From assembly GCA_037127255.1 (NCBI GenBank), contig JBANSL010000005.1, positions 1,364,001 to 1,428,000 of the forward strand: a stretch of DNA of 64,000 nt, given 5' to 3'. Made by a program: the position numbers and the translations under genes. A model generated the notes under the pieces. The model was not told the origin of the DNA, did not search any database, and saw only the letters and a program-made list of their open reading frames with translations. Below are positions 11,586 through 22,788 of the stretch, one piece after another. The DNA comes from Persicaria tinctoria. Taxonomy: Eukaryota > Streptophyta > Magnoliopsida > Caryophyllales > Polygonaceae. Numbering within the stretch: position 1 is the first letter of the stretch; each line of letters opens with the position of its first letter.

Positions 11586-13283
11586 TCAATCTTGCAGGCG
11601 CCCATACAACGACAGCATGTCTCTCAATTTAGCTGTTTCCTTCTCCAAGGAATCGAAGCTTACAGTTGCTGGTATCCTCCAACTCCAATTTCCAAGCTGT
11701 TATAGTAGGATGAAGAGATAATCACAAGTTACAACTTGCAATTTACATGAACATATACTAGATGTGAACACTTTCCGTAATTAAAAATAAAAAAGTACGC
11801 GTCAATAATGTTAATATTCCTGGATTTCCGAGAAAGAATCTCTCTTCATGTTATAATTAAGAGTGAGATATCCATGTCTAATTTCAATGGCTTTATGTGA
11901 GAATCAGGTTTGCCCAATCTAAATTCACAAATATCGAGAAGCCTTTGTTAGATAAGCAGCTAACTTTCTGTCAGGTGATCCACACCCTTCATTCATGTTA
12001 CTGGCAATTTACCTGAGTTGCAGGAGTGTTCATCCGGGCAGAACTTCCGAGTCCAAGAATGTCTTGCATAGGTATAATTGTAGTTTTAGCCACTGAAGAG
12101 AGTGCCATCTTAATCATCTCCCATGAGATCTCCTTTTTTTCAGTCACTGATATGTACTTCAGCACCTGTATTAATGGTGATTTCTAAGTAAAAAGGCATC
12201 CAAATCGTTACACTCAATTGAAATATTTAAGAGAAGTCCAAGAAGCCTCACATTGGATTTGCCTTCTGGATTCAAGGTTTCCCACTAGCCTAGTACCTGT
12301 AGTAAAAAATAACAAATGCCAGCTTGAAATCTTACCAACCAAGTGTTCAAATCAGATAAGACTTATAAAGAGCCCTGGCGATGAGACAAAAGAAGATGAT
12401 TTAGAGTTTTACCGTATCATTATCGTGTGTTCCAGTATAAGCAACTTGATTACTCTCATGGTTCTGAAGCAAATGAGGGTTGTCCGCGTCGCTTCCAAAA
12501 CCTGTGGCAACGTTTGCAGCACTTAACTGACACTTTCAAGAGAGCTGAATGAAATCAGAGGGTCCAAGAAACTGGCATAAAGCTAATACCAAATTGGAGA
12601 ACAGACATCCCAGGTGCTCCAATGGATTTCCTTAGCTCCACAACATCCTCTGTGATTACTCCCTGAACCAGAAAAATAAATAGAACGACAATGACATAGC
12701 AAAAATGATTACATGCTGTGAGCAATTAAAAATACGGTTGTAAGAATTTAGTGAGAGTCTAAAAATTACCAAATCTTCTGCGATGATGTCAATCTTTCCT
12801 AGAGCTTTGAAAATGGAGTCAAATAGAGATTTGCCTGGTCCAGCCTGTCCCCGGGAGAAAATAAATGAGGCCGCTAACACTAATGTAATCATATAAACAT
12901 CACATATGGAGAACAAAAGCACAGTCTCTGCGCTCTCACAAGATGGAACTGCCCAAAATCCAGCAAATCCTCGAAAATGATCAATCCTGAACTCATCATA
13001 GAGATTTTGTGCTTGTTGCAATCTGCTTAGCCACCAGGAATATCCGTCTTGCTCCATTGCTTTCCAGTTGTACAGAGGGCTTAAATAGATATAGTGGCAT
13101 AATGAAGTTAATCATGAAAAAAAAATGTTGATAAATAATCAGGACTTTAGGTATTGATGGTGAATCAGTTACTCATAAAAGTGCTTGCATGAATAGAATC
13201 ACCAACCTGCCCCAAAGCTGTCCAGTCTCACTAAATGCATCAGGAGGCACACCACTCACTAAAATAGGATAGCCCTTTCTATT
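11586..13283 (-). pseudogene. DPE1-like: 4-alpha-glucanotransferase (DPE1-like) 3' remnant, eight exons, in-frame stop
   Basis: The disproportionating enzyme DPE1 acts on maltotriose and malto-oligosaccharides in plastid starch breakdown (GH77). Exons on the minus strand: 13283-13207 (GYPILVSGVPPDAFSETGQ), 13079-~12945 (SPLYNWKAMEQ...FRIDHFRGFAGFWAVPS), 12844-12770 (AGPGKSLFD...IIAEDL), 12662-12590 (GVITEDVVELRKSIGAPGM), 12501-12413 (NPHLLQNHES...GTHDNDT), 12296-12252, 12165-12013 (ISWEMIKMALSSV...MNTPATQ), 11696-11586 (LGNWSWRIPATVSFDS to stop). Junction phases agree between neighbouring exons except around 12945-12844, where the usual segment before the GPGKSLF motif is missing. In exon 12296-12252 a tryptophan codon of the expected GWW motif is TAG, in frame. 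Upstream exons for the N-terminal half are absent, so this is a truncated pseudogene. Confidence 0.85.
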
Positions 13284-13606
13284 CTGCATACAAATAGAGA
13301 TGTTTAAACAATCGCACAAAACAAGATGTTAATGCTTGTGCATATTAAATCTGAAAGTATAATCTAGTTAAAAGACTAAGCACCCAAGGAAAGATAATGC
13401 TCGAATCATCCCTATTCTCGAATCATCGTTCTCTTGACTTGTTATGATTTTGTATACTATATATAGGTTAGCATTGTTTCAAGATTTTCATTTATGGGAA
13501 GATTGAGTTTTCATATTATGAACATTTTGCATCATTAGGAGACGTTACCATTAGCATCGATACTGCACGTTTTAGGCAAGCAGTAACAGATTATATGCGT
13601 TAACAG

Positions 13607-13723
13607 GTAAATTGACGGAGAAGAGTGATGTATATGCCTTTGGAGTGGTACTGTTGGAACTTCTACTGGGTAGAAAGCCTGTTGAGAAACTATCACCGGT
13701 CCAGTGAGTCTATTGTCACCTAG
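13607..13723 (+). pseudogene. Receptor-like kinase exon fragment
   Basis: Between an acceptor (TTAACAG) and a donor (GTAAGT) lies a frame reading [19 protein letters not shown] then [12 protein letters not shown], which is kinase subdomain IX, the [13 protein letters not shown] core typical of plant RLK/Pelle kinases. After SPVQ a small deletion causes a TGA, and the last codon before the donor is TAG where tryptophan is expected. No other kinase exon lies within several kb, so it is an isolated, decayed exon. Confidence 0.75.
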
Positions 13724-14896
13724 GTAAGTCGTCCATCGCTAAATGAATGACTGCCATTTCCTCCCTTCTCGAAGACAGGCAAGCATGGACATGCTAAGTG
13801 CCACTTTGTCGCTATCCATATTTTCAATTCAAAGAAGCTCGAAGATATTGTTCCTTCATCCCACAACTATGATGTATGAATTCCTTTTATTCTTTTCTTG
13901 GTCATCAATTATATAAAAATGTCACCATAAACAATTGTGATTAATGAAGTGTAATAGCAAATGTCATCAATGAATAAAAGTTGTCAATAAAAGATGTAAT
14001 CAATGAAATGTAATCACATTTTATACGTACTCTATGTCATCAATTGTATAAAAATGTAATAAAAATGTCATCAACAAATAATGTCATCACAAATGATTGA
14101 GATTAATGAAATAAATGTCATCATGAACAAAAGTCATCATTAAAACATATATCAATGAAGTTTAATTACATTGTATGCTCTTGTCTTCTCGATTGTATGA
14201 AAATGTATTTTTAATAAAGCTATAGATATATTTTACGTAAGATTAATATGTAAGTACCATATAATATGGCCAATTAATCAAGTTTCCATGAGTATATATC
14301 CGATTTCGCCTATTTTTAATATATGTTTATCATATATTTATTAATTATAAACAATTATCATATATTTTACTATTTTTTTAAAATATATTTTATTTTATTT
14401 TTGTAAAAGTATTATGTTTCATCAAGTATAGGTAGCATTTCTTAATACTTATAGATTTTTTTTAATGTCGTGGAAATTTGATAGGAAATATTTTCTTAAG
14501 ATGCAATCACCAAATACTATATAACATGGTATGTATTAGTTTTAGTATGCAAAATAGCACGGACCAAAAAGAAAAAAATTGCTAATAATATATAGAGAAT
14601 AGATGTAAAAATCTATATGAATTTAGATTTTTTATAACATATGTTACTAAGAAATATTAATTATTTAAAGGAGTAGATGTTGTCTATTACAAATGATTTT
14701 TTTTGGGGGGGGGGGGGGATTTGCGATTTTTTCAGTTTTAAATATATTAGGGGTTCATTAAAAATATTTTATGAATATGTGTGATTTTGTGTAATTTTTC
14801 CATTATTTGTGCCTTTTTTAAATGGAGAAGTTGGAAGGGTCCAATGATATTTCTAAGAACTCATTAATGCAGATATGCACATCCCCCGGGAGGGGT

Positions 14897-14904
14897 TATA
14901 AATA
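14897..14904 (+). promoter_or_regulatory. TATA box of the small gene, unit 1
   Basis: TATAAATA, 70 bp before the ATG, with the downstream CTCTCGTCTCATTCACC suitable for a start region. It is conserved in unit 2. Confidence 0.6.
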
Positions 14905-14966
14905 GTTGTTTCCGTTTATTTAATGCTCTCGTCTCATTCACCAAAAAAAAAAACCAATTTCTCAAT

Positions 14967-15416
14967 ATGGTCGCGGGTAAGAAGAGCACCGCAAAACCCA
15001 GTAAAGCGGTTCAATCGGCGGCAAAAACAACCAAGAGCGTCGGAAACAAGAATTTCGTTGTCGACGACGCCGAGCGCAACGCAAGAGGCAAGGACCGCCG
15101 CGAATCTAGGGCGGCGACTAAAAACGCCAGAAAAGAGCTCCGCAAGGAACTGAAAAACGCCACTAAGGTATGGAATGATTCCGTTTCTTCTCTGTGTTCT
15201 GTCCTTAGATTTTGTTTTTTCTCTTGTTTCTACAACAAGAACGTGTTTAAGGATGATCTGGAAAAGAATCCCGCTGATGAGCAACTAGATGAACCTGATG
15301 AAACTGATGAGTTCAAAGCACCGAGGCAAACAAAGTTACAGAAAAGAAGATCTAAACGTAGGCAAGCCCGTAGGATTTCGAAGCAAGATCGGTCTTTTGA
15401 CGGCTTCGATTTCTAG
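14967..15416 (+). CDS. Small basic two-exon protein, unit 1
   Basis: Family not recognised. ATG at 14967 follows the TATA box and a poly(A)-rich leader. Exon 1 (14967-15167, 67 codons) starts MVAGKKSTAKPSKAVQS, has a central KNFVVDDAERN motif and ends KELKNATK. The proposed intron 15168-15239 (72 nt) has a GT start, a T-rich 3' part and ends ACAAG. Exon 2 (15240-15416, 58 codons) reads NVFKDDLEKNP, an acidic stretch, then QKRRSKRRQARRISK and ends SFDGFDF. Spliced length 125 residues. The intron is a multiple of three without a stop, so an unspliced message would give 149 residues with a hydrophobic insert (LCSVLRFCFFSCF). The same phase-0 junction in the 41.5 kb copy supports splicing. Strong positive charge suggests a nucleic-acid-binding or nucleolar role, which is inference only. 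A TRIM lies 90 bp after the stop. Confidence 0.65.
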   Translation: MVAGKKSTAKPSKAVQSAAKTTKSVGNKNFVVDDAERNARGKDRRESRAATKNARKELRKELKNATKVWNDSVSSLCSVLRFCFFSCFYNKNVFKDDLEKNPADEQLDEPDETDEFKAPRQTKLQKRRSKRRQARRISKQDRSFDGFDF

Positions 15417-15505
15417 TCTGATGGTAGAGTGCTGTGTATATCCATGAGATTCTTTCGTTTTTTCCCGAAAACCGTCCTGTAATGCCGCCTCCGCCGTATA
15501 CCAGT

Positions 15506-15971
15506 TGCCCAACATATAAGTTGGACCGGGGCACCATCCCAAAACCAATTGGCGTTAGGTGGAGTAGCTCATCCCACTTATATGTTAGGTTCGGAATCAC
15601 ACTCCACTTCCGATGTGGGATTCACAAGTGTCCCAACAAATCCCCCTCTCACTTGCGAATTCATCACAAGTCTAGCCCGATTGGAATTGAGACCTCCACG
15701 CAACGGGTTCGACTAACCCGCCATCGATACAGTCATACAGATGTGGAGTCCATCTCAATCTTTGGGTGCAACCGGCCCACCCGCCGAACCGGCTCTGATA
15801 CCAGTTTGTTAGGGGGAAAGTCTTGTTGGGCCCGACCAGAAAGCCCAACATATAAGGCAGACCGGGGCACCATCCCAAAACCAATTGGCGTTAGGTGGAG
15901 TAGCCCATCCACTTATATGTTAGGTTCAGAATCACCCCACTTCCGATGTGGGATTCACAAGTGTCCCAACA
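15506..15971 (-). mobile_element. TRIM retrotransposon (non-autonomous LTR element), unit 1
   Basis: Direct repeats of about 130 bp (15506-15638 and 15842-15971) begin, on the minus strand, TGTTGGGACACTTGTGAATC. Between them is TGGTATCAGAGCC (15803-15791), the primer-binding site for initiator tRNA-Met. The 5' LTR may extend to 15807 (ending AACA), which puts the primer site three bases inside; the 3' LTR is then shortened. Flanks CCAGT and CGAGT look like a 5-bp target duplication with one mismatch. There is no coding capacity. It sits just downstream of the small gene's stop codon. Confidence 0.8.
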
Positions 15972-15989
15972 CGAGTTTAGTTCGCCGTC

Positions 15990-17244
15990 CACCACCGTAT
16001 CGCAAGGGAAATGCCGATTTTGGTTTCCAGTTCTTTCCGGGGGGAATCAGCGTTTCAGGTTCAAGAAGATCTGGCCATGGTTTCTTCTTCAGTTACAGGT
16101 TTCCGATCGTCCTGGGAATCGGTAATGTGATCATCTACACGTTTCTGGTAGCTATTCGTTGATGGAATTTTCACATTTTCCTTCGATTGTAGATGGTATT
16201 GGTACATTTTGGGGCGATTTCTGTCTGTTTGTGGATTTTAGAACCTGTAAATTCAGGAAAACCTTTGTCTGTTTGTGGATTTTCACATTTTCCTTCGATT
16301 GTAGATGGTATTGCACAGTGATTGCAGTAGATGATAATGGATCAACACATATTTTTGATGTAAGAACAATGTAGATGTAGATTGCTTTGGATGAAGAAAG
16401 GCATCTGATATGATGAAATGTATGGTTTCCCTGTTCAAGGGAAGTTAGATTGGTATTGGTATGTTGCATTTACAATGAACATAATCTCTGAACATCAGTT
16501 CTGGCTTTTGATTTGGGGTTATGTTTAGCTTTGTATAAATTAAGATCTGCAAATTTTGTGGCGAAAGAAATGAGAAGGAATTAGGTTACAATAGATCTCT
16601 GTCATTGCTTAACCCTCAGAAATCTTTATCAATCCCTTGATGATTCTTCCGAACCACATTAAGTTCAGCACAGTCAAGATTGATGGCACAACAAATACCA
16701 AAAGGAATCCAATTGGGTGCATCTGAATAACCTCATGTTACCTGAATGTATGAACCGAAGTTCAGCTTTTGCTATCAAAGTATGTTTTAATGGTTCGCCT
16801 TTCCCCTCGGGTGACAACAGTTTCTCCCCAAGGATTACTTTCTAACCCTCTTAAGATCCAAGGTGCATTTTTAGCACTCAAACTTCTCTCTGCTGACATG
16901 ATATTAGAAGATCCGAGGTGCATTTTTAGCACTCAAATTTCTCTTTATAATATTAGAAGATTTTACTATATCTATATATATAAAAAATCTATCATTAAAC
17001 AGTAAAACCCTATTATAAAAACGTCGCCCCAGGAAGAAGTGGGATAAGATAAAAACGTCGACTTTCAATACATGCTGGAAAAATAACGAACAATAACACC
17101 AAAACTAGATAACGCAACATATGTGACCAAAACAAAAATTCATAAGATTTTAATTCACAATTATCCTAATGAAAGCAATAGTATGTTAATTGATTTACAA
17201 ATTAAATAAAAAGCAAGAATCGATCGTGTTTTGATAAAGAAAGA
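15990..17244 (+). other. 3' flank of small gene, no further gene seen
   Basis: Contains a short internal repeat (TTTTCACATTTTCCTTCGATTGTAGATGGTATTG, in two copies near 16160 and 16280) and a repeated 'TTTTTAGCACTCAAA' block near 16870 and 16925. It may be 3' UTR and flank; I find no supported coding sequence. The same applies to 20026-21282 in unit 2. Confidence 0.4.
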
Positions 17245-17797
17245 GGGCAACGATTGCAGAAAACCACCCTTAAAATGTGTCCTTTTGCCCAGAACCACCC
17301 TTTAAATCTATATTTGCGACAAACCACCCACTAAAACCCTTCTATTAGCAATGTCACACCCCTGCAACATTTCCGTCAATTTTTCCGTTAAATCCCTTTT
17401 AATCAATTTTTCCGTTAAGTGAAGCCTTTGAGCAGAAAATCATGAGAGAGAGGAGAGCTAAAAATCCCTCGCCTACCCGGTACCCCCATCAAACCCTAAA
17501 AAACTTCAATATCAGCAAATCGCAAACAAAAATCGAAATCCAAGTTGGTTTCGATCTTTCTTTTCGGTTTTAATTGCAACCTTACTCCAAATTGGAGCCT
17601 GCGATGGCAATCTCAAAGTTTCGATTGAATTTCGGCCCTGTGTTACCAACTGTAGAAGTCCCAAATCTGATCGCCGAAAGCGCTTCGAGTCAAATCAGTA
17701 CGGGATCCTTTGGATTTTCGCTTGTGTATGCTGGTCGGGGTTGAGAGATGGCAATCTCAAAGTTTCGATTGCAACTCTGGTTGAGAGATGGCAATCT
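17245..17797. mobile_element. MULE end, truncated by the tandem duplication
   Basis: Starts GGGCAACGATTGCAGAAAACCACCC-type terminus with the spaced AACCACCC repeats of the subfamily at 42967-44160 (whose right end it matches in inverse). It stops at the unit 1/unit 2 junction. Confidence 0.75.
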
Positions 17798-18840
17798 TTC
17801 ATGGTGAAATTTTTGCGCTCTAATTCTTGGTCATCAATTATATAAAAATGTCACCATAAACAATTGTGATTAATGAAGTGTAATAGCAAATGTCATCAAT
17901 GAATAAAAGTTGTCAATAAAAGATGTAATCAATGAAATGTAATCACATTTTATATGTACTCTATGTCATCAATTGTATAAAAATGTAATAAAAATGTCAT
18001 CAACAAATAATGTCATCACAAATGATTGAGATTAATGAAATAAATGTCATCATGAACAAAAGTCATCATTAAAACATATATCAATGAAGTTTAATTACAT
18101 TGTATGCTCTTGTCTTCTCGATTGTATGAAAATGTATTTTTAATAAAGACATAGATATATTTTACGTAAGATTAATATGTAAGTACCATATAATATGGCC
18201 AATTAATCAAGTTTTCATGAGTATATATATCCGATTTCGCCTATTTTTAATATATGTTTATCATATATTTATTAATTATAAACAATTATCATATATTTTA
18301 CTATTTCTGTAAAATATATTTTATTTTATTTTTGTAAAAGTATTATGTTTCATCAAGTATAGGTAGCATTTCTTAATACTTATAGATTTTTTTTAATGTC
18401 GTGGAAATTTGATAGAAAATATTTTCTTAAGATGCAATCACCAAATTAATACTATATAACATGGTATGTATTAGTTTTAGTATGCAAAATAGCACGGACC
18501 AAAAAGAAAAAAATTGCTAATAATATATAGAGAATAGATGTAAAAATCTATATGAATTTAGATTTTTTATAACATATGTTACTAAGAAATATTAATTATT
18601 TAAAGGAGTAGATGTTGTCTATTACAAATGATTTTTTTTTTGTGGGGGGGGGGGGGGCGGGGATTTGCGATTTTTTCAGTTTTAAATATATTAGGGGTTC
18701 ATTAAAAATATTTTATGAATATGTGTGATTTTGTGTAATTTTTCCATTATTTGTGCCTTTTTTAAATGGAGAAGTTGAAAGGGCCCAATGATATTTCTAA
18801 GAACTCATTAATGCAGATATGCACATCCCCCAGGAGGGGT

Positions 18841-18848
18841 TATAAATA
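18841..18848 (+). promoter_or_regulatory. TATA box of the small gene, unit 2
   Basis: TATAAATA, 73 bp before the ATG at 18914, in the same context as in unit 1. Confidence 0.6.
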
Positions 18849-18913
18849 GTTGTTTCCGTTTATTTAATGCTCTCGTCTCATTCACAAAAAAAAAAAAAAA
18901 CCAATTTCTCAAT

Positions 18914-19384
18914 ATGTTCGCGGGTAAGAAGAGCACCGCAAAACCCAGTAAAGCGGTTCAATCGGCGGCGAAAACAACCAAGAGCGTCGGAAACAAGAAT
19001 TTCGTTGTCGACGACGCCGAGCGCAACGCAAGAGGCAAGGACCGCCGCGAATCTAGGGCGGCGACTAAAAACGCCAGAAAAGAGCTCCGCAAGGAACTGA
19101 AAAACGCCACTAAGGTATGGAGATCTGTGTTCGTTCCATTATGTGATTCCGTTTCTTCTCTGTGTTCTGTCCTTAGATTTTGTTTTTTCTCTTGTTTCTA
19201 CAACAAGAACGTGTTTAAGGATGATCTGGAAAAGAATCCCGCTGATGAGCAACTAGATGAACCTGATGAAACTGATGAGTTCAAAGCACCGAGGCAAACA
19301 AAGTTACAGAAAAGAAGATCTAAACGTAGGCAAGCCCGTAGGATTTCGAAGCAAGATCGGTCTTTTGACGGCTTCGATTTCTAG
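18914..19384 (+). CDS. Small basic two-exon protein, unit 2
   Basis: Paralogue of the gene at 14967. Exon 1 is 18914-19114 (MFAGKK start, one Val-to-Phe change; ends KELKNATK), intron 19115-19207 (93 nt) and exon 2 19208-19384 (NVFKDDLEKNP to SFDGFDF). Exon 2 is identical in protein sequence to unit 1, while the intron carries 21 extra bases near its 5' end. That difference is again a multiple of three, so the unspliced frame stays open at 156 codons. Function unknown. Identity of the spliced proteins apart from residue 2 fits either recent duplication or selection; the flanks are almost as similar, so recency is enough to explain it. Confidence 0.65.
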   Translation: MFAGKKSTAKPSKAVQSAAKTTKSVGNKNFVVDDAERNARGKDRRESRAATKNARKELRKELKNATKVWRSVFVPLCDSVSSLCSVLRFCFFSCFYNKNVFKDDLEKNPADEQLDEPDETDEFKAPRQTKLQKRRSKRRQARRISKQDRSFDGFDF

Positions 19385-19473
19385 TCTGATGGTAGAGTGT
19401 TGTGTATATCCCTGAGATTCTTTCGTTTTTTCCCGAAAACCGTCCTGTAATGCCGCCTCCGCCGTATACCAGT

Positions 19474-20007
19474 TGCCCAACATATAAGTCGGATCGGGGC
19501 ACCATCCCAAAACCAATTGGTGTTAGGTGGAGTAGCTCATCCCACTTATATGTTAGGTTCAGAATCACACTCCACTTCCGATGTGGGATTCACAAGTGTC
19601 CCAACAAATCCCCCTCTCACTTGCGAATTCATCACAAGTCTAGCCCGATTGGAATTGAGACCTCCACGCAACGGGTTCGACTAACCCGCCATCGATACAG
19701 ATGTGGAGTCCATCTCAATCTTTGGGTGCAACCGGCCCACCCGCCGAACCCGGCTCTGATACGCCATCGATACAGATGTGGAGTCCATCTCAATCTTTGG
19801 GTGCAACCGGCCCACCCGTCGAACCCGGCTCTGATACCAGTTTGTTAGGGGGAAAGTCTTGTTGGGCCCGACCAGAAAGCCCAACATATAAGCCAGACCG
19901 GGGCACCATCCCAAAACCAATTGGCGTTAGGTGGAGTAGCCCATCCACTTATATGTTAGGTTCAGAATCACCCCACTTCCGATGTGGGATTCACAAGTGT
20001 CCCAACA
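19474..20007 (-). mobile_element. TRIM retrotransposon, unit 2
   Basis: Same insertion as in unit 1, with the same flanks (CCAGT / CGAGT). The internal region has a 75-bp tandem duplication (19688-19762 and 19763-19837) that repeats the start of the primer-binding region (GGCTCTGATAC). Confidence 0.8.
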
Positions 20008-21282
20008 CGAGTTTAGTTCGCCGTCCACCACCGTATCGCAAGGGAAATGCCGATTTTGGTTTCCAGTTCTTTCCGGGGGGAATCAGCATTTCAGGTTCAA
20101 GAAGATCTGGCCATGGTTTCTTCTTCAGTTACAGGTTTCCGATCGTCCTGGGAATCGGTAATGTGATCATCTACACGTTTCTGGCAGCTATTCGTTGATG
20201 AAATTTTCACATTTTCCTTCGATTGTAGATGGTATTGGTACATTTTGGGGCGATTTCTGTCTGTTTGTGGATTTTAGAACCTGTAAATTCAGGGAAACCT
20301 TTGTCTGTTTGTGGATTTTCACATTTTCCTTCGATTGTAGATGGTATTGCACAGTGATTGCAGTAGATGATAATGGATCAACACATATTTTTGATGTAAG
20401 AACAATGTAGATGTAGATTGCTTTGGATGAAGAAAGGCATCTGATATGATGAAATGTATGGTTTCCCTGTTCAAGGGAAGTTAGATTGGTATTGGTATGT
20501 TGCATTTACAATGAACATAGTCTCTGAACATCAGTTCTGGCTTTTGATTTGGGGTTATGTTTAGCTTCGTATACATTAAGATCTGCAAATTTTGTGGCGA
20601 AAGAAATGAGAAGGAATTAGGTTACAATAGATCTCTGTCATTGCTTAACCCTCATAAATCTTTATCAATCCCTTGATGATTCTTCCGAACCACATTAAGT
20701 TCAGCACGGTCAAGATTGATGGCACAACAAATACCAAAAGGAATCCAATTGGGTGCATCTGAATAACCTCATGTTAGCTGAATGTATGAACCGAAGTTCA
20801 GCTTTTGCTATCAAAGTATGTTTTAATGGTTCGCCTTTCCCCTCGGGTGACAACAGTTTCTCCCCAAGGATTACTTTCTAACCCTCTTAAGATCCAAGGT
20901 GCATTTTTAGCACTCAAACTTCTCTTTGCTGACATGATATTAGAAGATCCAAGGTGCATTTTTAGCACTCAAATTTCTCTTTATAATATTAGAAGATTTT
21001 ACTATATCTATATATAAAAAAAAAATCTATCATCAAACAGTAAAACCCTATTATAAAAACGTCGCCCCAGGAAGAAGTGGGATAAGATAAAAACGTCGAC
21101 TTTCAATACATGCTGGAAAAATAACGAACAATAACACCAAAACTAGATAACGCAACATATGTGACCAAAACAAAAATTCATAAGATTTTAATTCACAGTT
21201 ATCCTAATGAAAGCAATAGTATGTTAATTGATTTACAAATTAAATAAAAAGCAAGAATCGATCGTGTTTTGATAAAGAAAGA

Positions 21283-22400
21283 GGGCAACGATTGCAGAAA
21301 ACCACCCTTAAAATGTGTCCTTTTGCCCAGAACCACCCTTTAAATCTATATTTGCGACAAACCACCCACTAAAACCCTTCTATTAGCAATGTCACACCCC
21401 TGCAACATTTCCGTCAATTTTTCCGTTAAATCCTTTTTAATCAATTTTTCCGTTAAGTGAAGCCTTTGAGCAGAAAATCATGAGAGAGAGGTGAGCTAAA
21501 AATCCCTGGCCTACCCGGTACCCCCATCAAACCCTAAAAAACTTCAATCTCAGCAAATCGCAAACAAAAATCGAAATCCAAGTTGGTTTCGATCTTTCTT
21601 TTCGGTTTTAATTGCAACCTTACTCCAAATTGGAGCCTGCGATGGCAATCTCAAAGTTTCGATTGAATTTCGGCCCTGTGTTACCAACTGTAGAAGTCCC
21701 AAATCTGATCGCCGAAAGCGCTTCGAGTCAAATCAGTACGGGATCCTTTGGATTTTCGCTTGTGTCTGCTGGTGGGGGTTGAGAGATGGCAATCTCAAAG
21801 TTTCGATTGCAACTCTGGTTGAGAGATGGCAATCTAAAAGTTTCGATTGCAACTCTGTTTTTTTTTTAGTTTTGGGTGGATCTCATATTTATTTTGATTT
21901 TATGAAGGGTTCTTATATATTTGCCTTGTAAATGATTGCTGGAGATAGTGCGATTGTTGGACAGTGGTCACGGACTCACGGCGGCAATGGGCGATGGTTG
22001 TACAGTAGCGATGTCGATGCGTTGCTTGCACCGGGGGATTTGTAAGTAAAGAAAAGGAAAATAAAATCCCTTCAAATATCATTCTTACACTTCTAGTTGA
22101 GATTTGAGAATGATGAAATTGTTTAGCTGAGGTATTGGGTTTCAGAATTTTTTTTTTTTTTTATAGTTTTTATGAGAGGGGTGCAATACTGGAATTGCTG
22201 AAATCAGATTGAGAAGATTTTCAGAGGGAGTTGGACGGTTGGAGCGAAGAAGGGTGGAGGTTGAAGGAGATGTGTGTATTTTTTTTTCTTCTTTTTATTA
22301 AATTGATTAAAAAATAAAGGGTATAATAGTAATTATAACTATTTAACGGAGAATGGATGGAAACTGTGTTGGGGTGTGACATTGCAAACATAATTGGTTT
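21283..22400. mobile_element. MULE, right end missing
   Basis: Left terminus GGGCAACGATTGCAGAAAACC with AACCACCC repeats. The interior matches 42967-44160 in inverse orientation, including a block around 21900-22080. It stops at AAACATAATTGGTTT, about 75 bp before the expected right end, and joins unrelated sequence. Confidence 0.75.
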
Positions 22401-22788
22401 GTTTTGTAGAACATGAGGTTGAACACTAATAATTATAAATCTGATGAAAATCTTCTAAGTAAACCTCTAAATCCGGCGAGTACCTTGTGACAAAATTCTT
22501 AACAGTAATAGGACACTACCTATCAGTTCAAGAAAATTAACGAGCTCTGGCTTTCCTATTCTTCACTTTACGGATTTGTTCAAACACGTATCTCCAATTC
22601 TGGTGTTTCTAGCTTCCTGTTTGATGGTTTCCGAAAAGATTTCCGTGTCCCATTCCATGTTTTCACTGTGTTTAGTATTAGTTGTTTCGTCTTTGTTTTC
22701 GAAACTTTGGTACATTCATTATCATAGGCTACTGGATAAAATTCACATAATGAAGTTTGACATCTCCCCTTTTTCTATCAAACTACAG

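Larger units (their letters stand above)
13895..17797. repeat. Tandem duplication, unit 1
   Basis: Direct copy of 17824-21835. The match starts at TTCTTGGTCATCAATT and ends inside a MULE at GAGATGGCAATCT, after which 26 bases of unrelated sequence join to unit 2. Differences are scattered substitutions and small indels, so the duplication is fairly recent. The first ~0.95 kb (to about 14850) is related to the foldback element at the end of the window; then follow promoter, small gene, TRIM, 3' sequence and MULE end. Confidence 0.95.
17824..21835. repeat. Tandem duplication, unit 2
   Basis: Second copy of the unit at 13895-17797, about 100 bp longer through small indels and a 75-bp duplication inside its TRIM. 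The MULE at its right end runs on past the duplicated part, so unit 2 keeps the original right flank and unit 1 the original left flank. Confidence 0.95.

Noticed and set aside
15434..16162. Long plus-strand frame of 242 codons (and its counterparts near 19402-20198)
   Set aside because: Runs straight through the TRIM and its LTRs; the reading frame is a by-product of GC-richer element sequence on the non-element strand.
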